Source of the DNA: Sediminibacterium ginsengisoli
GTDB lineage: Bacteria > Bacteroidota > Bacteroidia > Chitinophagales > Chitinophagaceae
Direction of reading: 5' to 3'
DNA: 7,970 bases
NCBI GenBank assembly: GCA_943326215.1
Contig: CALPSK010000031.1
Coordinates: forward strand, 1-7,970
Shown: one piece after another, positions 1 through 5,904 of the stretch
Numbering within the stretch: the stretch's first letter is position 1
Layout: the number at the start of each line of letters is the position of its first letter
Made by a program: the position numbers and the translations under genes
Notes under the pieces: generated by a model
Seen by the model: the letters and a program-made list of their open reading frames with translations, nothing else
What the model was told of the DNA's origin: nothing
Databases searched by the model: none

Positions 1-979
1 CACCCGGAATGATATGTACACTGGATAACACTGTAAAAATACCTAAAAGAACTTGTATGAACACCAATATCGCAGGGGCAATTCTAGCACGCACCCAAAA
101 TGGATTGCCTTGCAATTTTAATAAACGCAGGCTCCAAACTATAATTAGCGCTAATAATATATAAGCCAGGCCTCTATGTATAAAATGAATCCAAATAGTA
201 TTGTTAATGGCATTCAAGAAAAAATTAGAGCCCTCTACTAAATTGGTGGGTAGCCACTCTCCATTAATGCTGGGCCAAGTACTTGCTACATTGGCAGCTT
301 TATGGCCTGCCATTAAAGCCCCATATATTAATTGAAAAAATAAAATAAGTAAAATTACCCAAGCAAAATTTCGAATGGTACTTATTTTATTGGAGGCATC
401 GTCATTTCCAATATTTCTACGAATAGGTTGTACTGTTAGAGATAATGCAAACCAATAAGTATAACAAAGTAATCCCATAGCAAAAATAAAGTGAAGGGCT
501 AAGCGCGTTGGCTTTACATATACCGCATCACCTTCTAAACCACTGGCCACCATTATCCAACCAATGGCTCCTTGCATAGCACCTAATAAAAATAAAACTA
601 ATAAGGGCTTGATCATTTTAGGTTGAAAATACTTTTTCACTAAAAAATAAATAAAGCCAAATGCAAATACTAATCCAATACTACGGGCCCATAAACGGTG
701 AAACCATTCCCAAAAAAAGATAAACTTGAAATTATCAATATTGAAATCGAAATTGAGTAATTGAAACTGAGGGGTTGTTTTATACTTTGCAAATAAGGTC
801 TGCCAAGCGGTATCAGACATGGGAGGTAAGGTTCCTGTGACTACATCCCAGTCAGTGATTGAAAGGCCAGATCCTGTTAAACGCGTAATGCCGCCTAAGG
901 CAATTTGGATAACCGTCATGATAACCCCTACTAATAGCCAATTGGCTACTTTTTTTGATTTATGATCGTTCAAATCCAC
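1..979 (-). CDS. ctaA: Heme A synthase, COX15/CtaA family (3' end off the left edge)
   Basis: Integral membrane enzyme that oxidises the C8 methyl of heme O to the formyl group of heme A, the cofactor of aa3-type cytochrome oxidases. The visible 326 residues contain about seven hydrophobic helices. Family signatures seen are GGITRLTGSGLSIT (29-42), TGTLPP (48-53), the ExxH of WEWFHR (E91, H94), H163 in LALHF, and HRG (H268). E91, H94, H163 and H268 match the conserved Glu and three of the four heme-ligand His of CtaA. The fourth, in the last helix, should lie past the edge, so roughly 20-40 residues are missing. The start is GTG at 979: an in-frame TAA lies four codons upstream (989-991) and the first ATG (residue 21) is already inside helix 1. 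A downstream cyoE/ctaB would be typical but cannot be seen. Family assignment is secure; the exact start is an inference. Confidence 0.95.
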   Translation of the reverse strand, partial: MDLNDHKSKKVANWLLVGVIMTVIQIALGGITRLTGSGLSITDWDVVTGTLPPMSDTAWQTLFAKYKTTPQFQLLNFDFNIDNFKFIFFWEWFHRLWARSIGLVFAFGFIYFLVKKYFQPKMIKPLLVLFLLGAMQGAIGWIMVASGLEGDAVYVKPTRLALHFIFAMGLLCYTYWFALSLTVQPIRRNIGNDDASNKISTIRNFAWVILLILFFQLIYGALMAGHKAANVASTWPSINGEWLPTNLVEGSNFFLNAINNTIWIHFIHRGLAYILLALIIVWSLRLLKLQGNPFWVRARIAPAILVFIQVLLGIFTVLSSVHIIPG

Positions 980-996
980 GGCTTTAATTTAGGCTA

Positions 997-1004
997 CAAA
1001 GGTA
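997..1004 (-). promoter_or_regulatory. Bacteroidota -7 promoter element for ctaA
   Basis: Read on the minus strand this is TACCTTTG, an exact match to the TAnnTTTG -7 consensus of the Bacteroidota housekeeping sigma factor. It ends 17 nt before the GTG start of ctaA, giving a predicted leader of about 14 nt. I could not find a TTG -33 box at the usual 17-23 nt spacing, so the call rests on the -7 motif and its position. Confidence 0.45.
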
Positions 1005-1033
1005 CAAAGTAATCAAACAAAGAAGCGAGATTG

Positions 1034-1109
1034 GTTTTGCTTTATTATAGATTGATTTTGGTATCTCCCTAATATGTTTCAATTTTACAGCAATACTTTA
1101 AAGCAAAAC
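1034..1109. repeat. 11-bp perfect inverted repeat in the ctaA-rnhB gap
   Basis: The left arm at 1034-1044 (GTTTTGCTTTA) and the right arm at 1099-1109 (TAAAGCAAAAC) are exact reverse complements, separated by 54 nt. On the RNA level the stem can be extended outward by three pairs (two G-U wobbles and one A-U). It lies between two divergently transcribed genes, so it could be part of a long 5' leader of rnhB, a small RNA, or a two-site operator. No known RNA family is recognised. Confidence 0.5.
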
Positions 1110-1134
1110 TGAACAATTATTAAAATATAGATAA

Positions 1135-1158
1135 CACTTGATATAGCACTTGATATAC
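1135..1158. repeat. 12-bp tandem duplication upstream of rnhB
   Basis: CACTTGATATAG at 1135-1146 is followed directly by CACTTGATATAC at 1147-1158, differing only in the last base. It sits 53 bp before the rnhB start. It may be a recent slippage duplication or a doubled binding site; the sequence does not decide. Confidence 0.6.
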
Positions 1159-1210
1159 CCCTTAGAAACTCTATACATAAACCACAAGATTATACTTCAT
1201 ACTATAACAA

Positions 1211-1813
1211 TTGCCTAAACTACTGAATCAATATCAAGACTTATTATTAGAAGCCGGCTGCGATGAGGCCGGAAGGGGTTGTTATGCAGGACCTGTATTT
1301 GCAGCGGCAGTCATTTTACCCAAGGACTTTTACCACCCCATGCTGAACGATAGCAAACAGCTTACTGAAAAGCAAAGAGAAGAATTAGTGCCTATTATAA
1401 AAGAGGCAGCCATTGCATGGGCTGTGGCGAAGCAAACGGCTAAAGAGATAGACGCTTCTAATATTTTAAAGGCCGCTATTAAATGTATGCACTTGTCATT
1501 GGACCAGTTAAAACCAAAAGCAAAATTCATTGCGGTAGATGGAAATAGGTTTTATGCCTATAAAAAAATTCCACATCAGACTATCATTAAGGGCGATGGG
1601 CTATATGCCAATATAGCCGCGGCCAGTATCCTAGCTAAAACGGCGCGTGATAGTTGGATGCAAAAATTACATAAGAAGTATCCGCAGTATGGTTGGGATA
1701 AAAATAAAGGATACGGGACTGCCGCGCACCGCGCGGCCATCGCCCAACATGGTTTATGTTTCGAACATCGAAAAAGTTTTAAGATACTACCAGCACAACT
1801 AAGTTTATTATAA
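1211..1813 (+). CDS. rnhB: Ribonuclease HII
   Basis: Cytoplasmic endonuclease that cuts the RNA strand of RNA/DNA hybrids and starts removal of single ribonucleotides misincorporated in DNA. At 200 residues it has typical family length. Motifs in order: the DEAGRG box (D18, E19), NDSKQL (46-51), VDG (D110), KGD (D129), SILAKTARD (139-147), and a C-terminal GYGT...HGLCFEHRKSF block. D18, E19, D110 and D129 correspond to the four metal-binding acidic residues of bacterial RNase HII. The start is TTG: an in-frame TAA lies only one codon upstream (1205-1207), and the first ATG (codon 44) would remove the DEAGRG box. No clear Shine-Dalgarno or exact TAnnTTTG motif precedes it. It is apparently a single-gene unit converging on the yciO-like gene. 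Confidence 0.97.
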   Translation: MPKLLNQYQDLLLEAGCDEAGRGCYAGPVFAAAVILPKDFYHPMLNDSKQLTEKQREELVPIIKEAAIAWAVAKQTAKEIDASNILKAAIKCMHLSLDQLKPKAKFIAVDGNRFYAYKKIPHQTIIKGDGLYANIAAASILAKTARDSWMQKLHKKYPQYGWDKNKGYGTAAHRAAIAQHGLCFEHRKSFKILPAQLSLL

Positions 1814-1819
1814 TCTTCA

Positions 1820-1858
1820 ATTATAAATTTCTATAAGTATAGCTCTTATTTTTATAAT
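1820..1858. terminator. AT-rich inverted repeat between convergent rnhB and yciO-like gene
   Basis: ATTATAAA (1820-1827) is the reverse complement of TTTATAAT (1851-1858), and inside the loop CTATA-AG-TATAG (1831-1842) is a second small hairpin. T-rich stretches flank the structure. Its place between two converging genes would suit a bidirectional terminator, but the stems are almost purely A-T and such repeats arise easily by chance in AT-rich DNA. Confidence 0.25.
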
Positions 1859-1906
1859 GATATTTTCAATTACCCTATTTGAATTAGTATTCATTGCAGA
1901 TTAGTA

Positions 1907-2515
1907 TTAATACTCCCAAACACCCAGGCCTTGGCGCAGTAATACAAATTCATCGGTAGTACAATCAATCACGGTAGAAGGAACAATACCACCAATACCT
2001 CCATCTACGACCATATCAATTTGATTGCTCCAGTGTTCATAAATAATTTCAGGATCGGTATAGTCTTCTACATTTTCTCCAGGGAAAGAAGCCGATAAAA
2101 TAGGATGGCCTAAAGTTTCAATAATAGAGAGTGCAATTTTATTATTAGGTATGCGCAAGCCAATTGTTTTTTTCTTCGATTGTAAAATTTTAGGCACTTG
2201 TTTGCTTGCAGGTAAAATAAAAGTATAGGGGCCTGGTAAAGTTTTTTTCAAAATTCTATATAAAGCATTGTCTATACTTTTAGCATAAGTACTCAAATCA
2301 CTTAAATCGGCGCAAATAAAACTAAGCTGCGCTTTTTCAGGATCAACTTTTTTTATGGCGCAAATTTTCTCTACTGCTTCATGATGCAAAATGGAACAAC
2401 CAAGCCCATAAATAGTATCCGTGGGATAAGCAATAATGCCGCCATCATCTAAACATTCTTTTACCATAGTAAGTTGTCTAGCTTGCGGATTCTCGGGATG
2501 TATTCTAATTAGCAT
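1907..2515 (-). CDS. yciO: Sua5/YrdC/YciO family protein, YciO-like
   Basis: Member of the family whose YrdC/Sua5 (TsaC) branch makes threonylcarbamoyl-AMP from threonine, bicarbonate and ATP for the t6A tRNA modification. The 202-residue protein is a single YrdC-type domain: YPTDTIYGLGC (30-40), PGPYTFIL (94-101), GLRIP (119-123), ILSAS (139-143), PSTVID (179-184). The start IHPENPQARQ and the phrases DLSDLSTYAKSIDNA and KKTIGLRIPNN resemble E. coli YciO as I recall it, more than TsaC. In line with that, the KxR motif of TsaC reads K61-A-Q63 and the SxN motif reads S141-A-S143. YciO's in vivo role is unsettled, so true t6A activity should not be assumed; another gene may supply it. Cytosolic. 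The ATG at 2515 fits the family N-terminus and a nearby promoter motif. Confidence 0.88.
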   Translation of the reverse strand: MLIRIHPENPQARQLTMVKECLDDGGIIAYPTDTIYGLGCSILHHEAVEKICAIKKVDPEKAQLSFICADLSDLSTYAKSIDNALYRILKKTLPGPYTFILPASKQVPKILQSKKKTIGLRIPNNKIALSIIETLGHPILSASFPGENVEDYTDPEIIYEHWSNQIDMVVDGGIGGIVPSTVIDCTTDEFVLLRQGLGVWEY

Positions 2516-2528
2516 AAAGTGTATAATA

Positions 2529-2556
2529 CAAATTTACCCATTTTTATTCCAATCAA
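2529..2556 (-). promoter_or_regulatory. Promoter of the yciO-like gene (-33 TTG and -7 TAnnTTTG)
   Basis: On the minus strand TAAATTTG (plus coordinates 2529-2536) matches TAnnTTTG exactly, and a TTG (2554-2556) lies 17 nt upstream, within the 17-23 nt spacing described for Flavobacterium promoters. The motif ends 13 nt before the ATG, predicting a short leader of about 10 nt. This is the most complete promoter match in the window. It lies in the 70-bp gap shared with the divergent regulator gene. Confidence 0.55.
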
Positions 2557-2585
2557 TTTTATATTAATTTGTATAAAACAAGGCC

Positions 2586-3233
2586 ATGTTTAGTATAGTA
2601 TATCTCGAAGAAAAAATAATAACAAGACATTCCTTTCAACTTGCTGTTGAAAAACAAGAAGAATGCAAAGTTATTTTTAGCACAGGCGATATTCAAGCGT
2701 TTTGTTCATTTTTAAAAGAAGATAAACGCATGCCCGACTTATGTATTATCGCTGATAGCTATAATTATATAGAACTACACAGCGTTATCAAGGCTATCAA
2801 GGCAAAAGGGAAGCATCCGTTTATATTATTAAAATCGGATGCTAAGTTTATAAAGTCTATTTGCTTTTTAATGAAAAACGGACTGCATGGACTATTTTTT
2901 ACCGACGAGCCCTTAATTGATTTAAAACATTGTGTCAGAAATAAAACTCGCTTTCATTTATCGGCCGATAAATCTAAAATAATTACAAGTAATATTTTAA
3001 AAGAAATTACCATTCGGGAATTAAATTATAATAGAAGGCCTTTAACCAAAAATGAAATACGCTTTATTCAAGAGTGCAGCAAGGATTTAAGCTACGAACA
3101 AGTAGCCCAGGCCCTTCAAAAAAGTGTAAATACCATTTATGGCTATAGAGATAGGGTTTTTAGAAAACTACAGGTAAAACAGCGCACCGCCATGGTGATG
3201 ACGGCTCTTAAAAGAAACTATATCGATTTATAA
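2586..3233 (+). CDS. LuxR-family transcriptional regulator with a degenerate receiver-like domain
   Basis: The 215-residue protein has the layout of a NarL/FixJ response regulator. The C-terminal part (about 152-215) is a LuxR-type helix-turn-helix: LTKNEIRFIQ, then YEQVAQALQKSVNTIYGYRDRVFRKL as the scaffold and recognition helices, then a closing helix. The N-terminal 1-120 can be aligned to a receiver domain: IVYLEE at strand 1 (E8, E9 in place of the acidic pair), PDLCIIADS at strand 3, GLHGLFF near strand 5. By this alignment the phospho-accepting Asp position is Ala56 (D57 is next to it) and the conserved Lys is Thr106, so phosphorylation control is doubtful. No histidine kinase gene is visible. 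It is divergent from the yciO-like gene and 69 bp upstream of a lipoprotein gene on the same strand, a possible target. The receiver reading is an inference from a manual alignment. Confidence 0.85.
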   Translation: MFSIVYLEEKIITRHSFQLAVEKQEECKVIFSTGDIQAFCSFLKEDKRMPDLCIIADSYNYIELHSVIKAIKAKGKHPFILLKSDAKFIKSICFLMKNGLHGLFFTDEPLIDLKHCVRNKTRFHLSADKSKIITSNILKEITIRELNYNRRPLTKNEIRFIQECSKDLSYEQVAQALQKSVNTIYGYRDRVFRKLQVKQRTAMVMTALKRNYIDL

Positions 3234-3253
3234 AAAGATATAATCAATTCTTG

Positions 3254-3261
3254 TATATTTG
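3254..3261 (+). promoter_or_regulatory. -7 promoter element for the lipoprotein gene
   Basis: TATATTTG matches TAnnTTTG exactly, 41 nt before the lipoprotein ATG and 20 nt after the regulator stop codon. This suggests that the lipoprotein can be transcribed separately from the regulator. No TTG -33 box is seen at normal spacing. Confidence 0.4.
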
Positions 3262-3280
3262 AATACCCCAAAAGCAATCA

Positions 3281-3294
3281 TTAATAAATATTAA
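3281..3294. repeat. Small palindrome in the lipoprotein 5' leader
   Basis: TTAATA-AA-TATTAA is a perfect 6-bp inverted repeat with a 2-nt centre, lying between the putative -7 element and the ATG at 3303. A palindrome here could be an operator for a dimeric regulator such as the upstream LuxR-type protein. It is wholly A-T and may be chance. Confidence 0.3.
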
Positions 3295-3302
3295 AGATTG
3301 TT

Positions 3303-4745
3303 ATGAAACATTTATTTCTATGCCTTGCTATCATTGCCACTGTATCTTGTTCTAAAACAGAATCTAGTCCAGTTATACCTCCTCCAGAAGAAGAAGCAAT
3401 AAAATTTACCACTAGCCCAGATAATGCTGTTGGAACTGTTACCACCAGTAATGATACTCTTGGAGTTTTGATCAATATAAGTTCTAAACTGCCTACCGCT
3501 GGTGTCAATTTTTCAATTGAAGTAAAAAATACTGACAATAATAATTCAGTGATGAAATTAGACTCTAGCTCAATGAACAATTCATTCCGTGTAAAGGTCA
3601 ATAGCTTATTTATAAAAGGTAATTATACTTTAGATATAAAAATTACATCGAAGAACAAGTCAACAAATACATCATCTCAAGCAATTAAAATTATAAAAAC
3701 ATTAAAGTCCTCCTACGATATTTTCTCTGCCTCACAATGGTTGCCAATGCCTAATGGATTCGCTTCTTTTGCCCAATTTGACTATAACAGGGACGGAGCA
3801 ATAGATGTATTAGAGTTCCAAGGATATGACTTAAGAATTCCATACACATGGCCTGGCCCTAATTTTTATAAAAATAACGGCACCAGTTTAGTGATGGATA
3901 ATTCCGTAACTATAAATAATAAGCGCATTTTTGCAGAAGAAATTATTAATGGGGATTTTGATAATGATGGATATATAGATGCATTTTTATTGACAGGTAT
4001 GGATGGAGCAGGATGTGGCAATTGCAAAGAAGAACTAATTCCAATGTATTTATTAAAAAATAATAAAGGCACAGGCTTTTCAGTAGATTCATTAAATTTT
4101 AAAGGAGTTTGGGAAGCTGGAGCATCAGCTGATATAGATGGTGATAGCGACTTAGACATAATTGCCTTCTCTTTACATCACGAATATGCAGAAGGTCTTA
4201 TCAATAGAACTTTCATCAATGATGGCAAAGGTAATTTTTCTTACAAAGCAAATGATATAGACACTATAAGATGGGTGGATCATGCTCAGCTTATAGATAT
4301 GAATAAAGATGGATTTCCAGATCTAGTCATTAATAATGTTCCTACAGGAAATTATTACTCAAATAGATTAAGCATACTTTGGAATAATAAAAGTGGCGGA
4401 TTTTCCTATGCTAATTCAATTGATATAAATGTTCCAAATGATTTATATTTCATTCAATTATTAGCACACGATTTAGATGGAGATGGTTTTAAGGAATTAG
4501 TCCTTCCTATGTTAGATTTTAATGGAAAAGCACAGGTGCTAATTTATAGAACTACTGATAATAAAAGTTATACAAACTCAACTAATACAATCATACCCAA
4601 TAACCAAATATCCTTAACTCCACAAGTTATTGGACCTTTCTCCATATCAGATATAGACGGAAATGGTTTTATAGATCTATTTGTGATAGATAAAAATAAA
4701 AATCAAAGATGGGAATGGACTGGGTCTAGTTTCCTAAAAAAATAG
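3303..4745 (+). CDS. Lipoprotein with FG-GAP/VCBS repeats, predicted beta-propeller
   Basis: Product of 480 residues. A short signal peptide (1-15, MKHLFLCLAIIATVS) ends at Cys16 in a relaxed lipobox (TVSC), so the mature protein should be lipid-anchored beyond the inner membrane. A Pro/Glu-rich linker (22-31) and a beta-rich, Ser/Thr/Asn-rich segment (about 33-135, perhaps Ig-like) follow. Residues 145-480 hold six DxDxDGxxD-type calcium loops at 160, 218, 277, 332, 390 and 450, spaced 55-60 residues, as in FG-GAP/VCBS propeller blades; the fifth ends in Glu398 instead of Asp. A CGNC motif (C238, C241) sits in the second blade. No acidic export signal directly follows Cys16 (SKTESS) and no T9SS sorting domain is seen at the C-terminus, so surface exposure is uncertain. 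Ligand and function are unknown. Codon use looks more A/T-rich than its neighbours. Confidence 0.88.
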   Translation: MKHLFLCLAIIATVSCSKTESSPVIPPPEEEAIKFTTSPDNAVGTVTTSNDTLGVLINISSKLPTAGVNFSIEVKNTDNNNSVMKLDSSSMNNSFRVKVNSLFIKGNYTLDIKITSKNKSTNTSSQAIKIIKTLKSSYDIFSASQWLPMPNGFASFAQFDYNRDGAIDVLEFQGYDLRIPYTWPGPNFYKNNGTSLVMDNSVTINNKRIFAEEIINGDFDNDGYIDAFLLTGMDGAGCGNCKEELIPMYLLKNNKGTGFSVDSLNFKGVWEAGASADIDGDSDLDIIAFSLHHEYAEGLINRTFINDGKGNFSYKANDIDTIRWVDHAQLIDMNKDGFPDLVINNVPTGNYYSNRLSILWNNKSGGFSYANSIDINVPNDLYFIQLLAHDLDGDGFKELVLPMLDFNGKAQVLIYRTTDNKSYTNSTNTIIPNNQISLTPQVIGPFSISDIDGNGFIDLFVIDKNKNQRWEWTGSSFLKK

Positions 4746-4760
4746 ATTGTTATTTAATCT
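4736..4760 (-). terminator. Possible terminator of korB, overlapping the lipoprotein stop
   Basis: On the minus strand AGATT (plus 4756-4760) pairs with AATCT (4744-4748) across a 7-nt loop, then after one A comes a run of seven T (4736-4742). The hairpin contains the korB stop codon, and the T-run is the complement of the lipoprotein's last lysine codons. The 5-bp stem is weak, but the hairpin-plus-T-tract order is right for korB. Confidence 0.35.
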
Positions 4761-5790
4761 CCCAAGTCTCTTTACCACGAATTAATTTATCTAAATCTCC
4801 AGCACCTTTTGCTAAAGCCTCTTCGATTTGCAAACTCATCATTTGCTCATAGCAAGGACGGTCATTGGTATAGAATACACCAAAAGGTCTTGGGAAAACA
4901 GCACCCACTTCAGAAGGGTTATCAAACAAGCGTGTTAATATTTGCGCTTTATAAAAATCTTTTTCATCGTGGATCCACATATCATCTGCACTGTATTTAG
5001 CACCAATTTCTACTACTTCTGGACGCATTCCATCAAAACGAATTCCCTTCTCCCCATTCGCACCAAAAGTCAATGGCTTTCCTTGTTCAACATATAAACC
5101 ATGTACTAGCTTAGTCGATTTTTCAGTGAAAACTTCAAAAGCACCATCGTTGAAAATGTTACAGTTTTGATATATCTCTAAGAAAGAAGTTCCTTGATGT
5201 TGTTCAGCACGCGCAATCATTGTTTGCATATGCTTAGGATCACGATCCATGGTACGTCCTACAAAAGTCGCATCAGCTCCTAAAGCCAATGCAGCAGGAT
5301 TAAATGGATGATCAATACTTCCTTGAGGAGAACTCTTGGTAATTTTATTTACTTCAGAAGTAGGAGAATATTGACCTTTTGTTAAACCATAGATTTGGTT
5401 ATTGAACACTAAAAAATTAACGTTTAAATTTCTTCTCAACATATGAATGGTATGGTTACCACCAATACTCATTGAATCTCCATCACCTGCTACTATCCAT
5501 ACACTTAATTCAGGACGGCTTGCTTTTAAACCACTCGCAATAGCAGTTGCACGACCATGGATAGAGTGCATACCATAAGTATTCATATAATAAGGGAAAC
5601 GGCTACTACAACCAATACCGCTAATGATCACAATATTTTCTTTCGCAACGCCAATAGTAGGCATCACTTTTTGTACAGAGGCTAAGATGGAGTAATCTCC
5701 ACAACCAGGGCACCAACGCACTTCTTGGTCAGTGGCAAAATCTTTAGCAGTTAAGGCAGCTACAGTGCTTTCAATTGTTTCAGTCGACAT
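4750..5790 (-). CDS. korB: 2-oxoglutarate (2-oxoacid):ferredoxin oxidoreductase, beta subunit
   Basis: Thiamine-diphosphate subunit of a 2-oxoacid:ferredoxin oxidoreductase, which converts 2-oxoglutarate (or a related 2-oxoacid) and CoA to the acyl-CoA, CO2 and reduced ferredoxin; cytosolic. The 346-residue protein starts its domain with WCPGCGDY (C27, C30), followed by GIGCSSR (C61) and NCNIF (C210), four Cys expected to hold a [4Fe-4S] cluster. The TPP/Mg site is GDGDSMSIGGNH (102-113) with NNQIYGLTKGQYSPTS (130-145). A C-terminal PFO-beta-C-like region begins after C210. The length is normal for a stand-alone beta subunit. The partner alpha/gamma subunit (korA), usually adjacent, is absent: the gene downstream is a convergent lipoprotein and the gene upstream a glycosyltransferase. 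The exact 2-oxoacid cannot be read from sequence alone. Confidence 0.95.
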   Translation of the reverse strand: MSTETIESTVAALTAKDFATDQEVRWCPGCGDYSILASVQKVMPTIGVAKENIVIISGIGCSSRFPYYMNTYGMHSIHGRATAIASGLKASRPELSVWIVAGDGDSMSIGGNHTIHMLRRNLNVNFLVFNNQIYGLTKGQYSPTSEVNKITKSSPQGSIDHPFNPAALALGADATFVGRTMDRDPKHMQTMIARAEQHQGTSFLEIYQNCNIFNDGAFEVFTEKSTKLVHGLYVEQGKPLTFGANGEKGIRFDGMRPEVVEIGAKYSADDMWIHDEKDFYKAQILTRLFDNPSEVGAVFPRPFGVFYTNDRPCYEQMMSLQIEEALAKGAGDLDKLIRGKETWEIK

Positions 5791-5812
5791 ATATATTCTA
5801 TTATTTAGTATG

Positions 5813-5820
5813 CAAAATTA
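5813..5820 (-). promoter_or_regulatory. -7 promoter element for korB
   Basis: On the minus strand TAATTTTG is an exact TAnnTTTG match ending 22 nt before the korB ATG. No TTG -33 box lies at 17-23 nt spacing. It suggests that korB is transcribed on its own and not only by read-through from the glycosyltransferase 114 bp upstream. Confidence 0.45.
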
Positions 5821-5856
5821 CATAAAGAAGGCCAATTTTACTAGTTAAAATGGCAA

Positions 5857-5871
5857 TTTTGAGGCTCAAAA
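5857..5871. repeat. Hairpin-forming palindrome between the glycosyltransferase and korB
   Basis: TTTTGAGGCTCAAAA is a near-perfect palindrome able to form a 6-bp stem with a 3-nt loop. It lies about 33 nt after the glycosyltransferase stop codon and upstream of the korB -7 motif. It could end the glycosyltransferase transcript, although no clean T-run follows on the minus strand, or act as an operator for korB. Confidence 0.35.
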
Positions 5872-5904
5872 ACCTATTTTTTGGGGAAAATCTTCCACAG
5901 ACCC

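Noticed and set aside
1903..1914. Palindrome AGTATTAATACT over the yciO-like stop codon, with a second copy of ATTAGTATT at 1883-1891
   Set aside because: Short, all but two base pairs A-T and partly coding; it is within what AT-rich DNA gives by chance.
2564..2571. TTAATTTG as a -7 element for the regulator
   Set aside because: It has one mismatch in the invariant TA and no TTG at -33, so it is not called as a promoter.
3866..4159. 97-codon minus-strand frame, and similar one at 3281-3601
   Set aside because: Both are antisense shadows of the lipoprotein gene, whose repeats are clearly coding on the plus strand.
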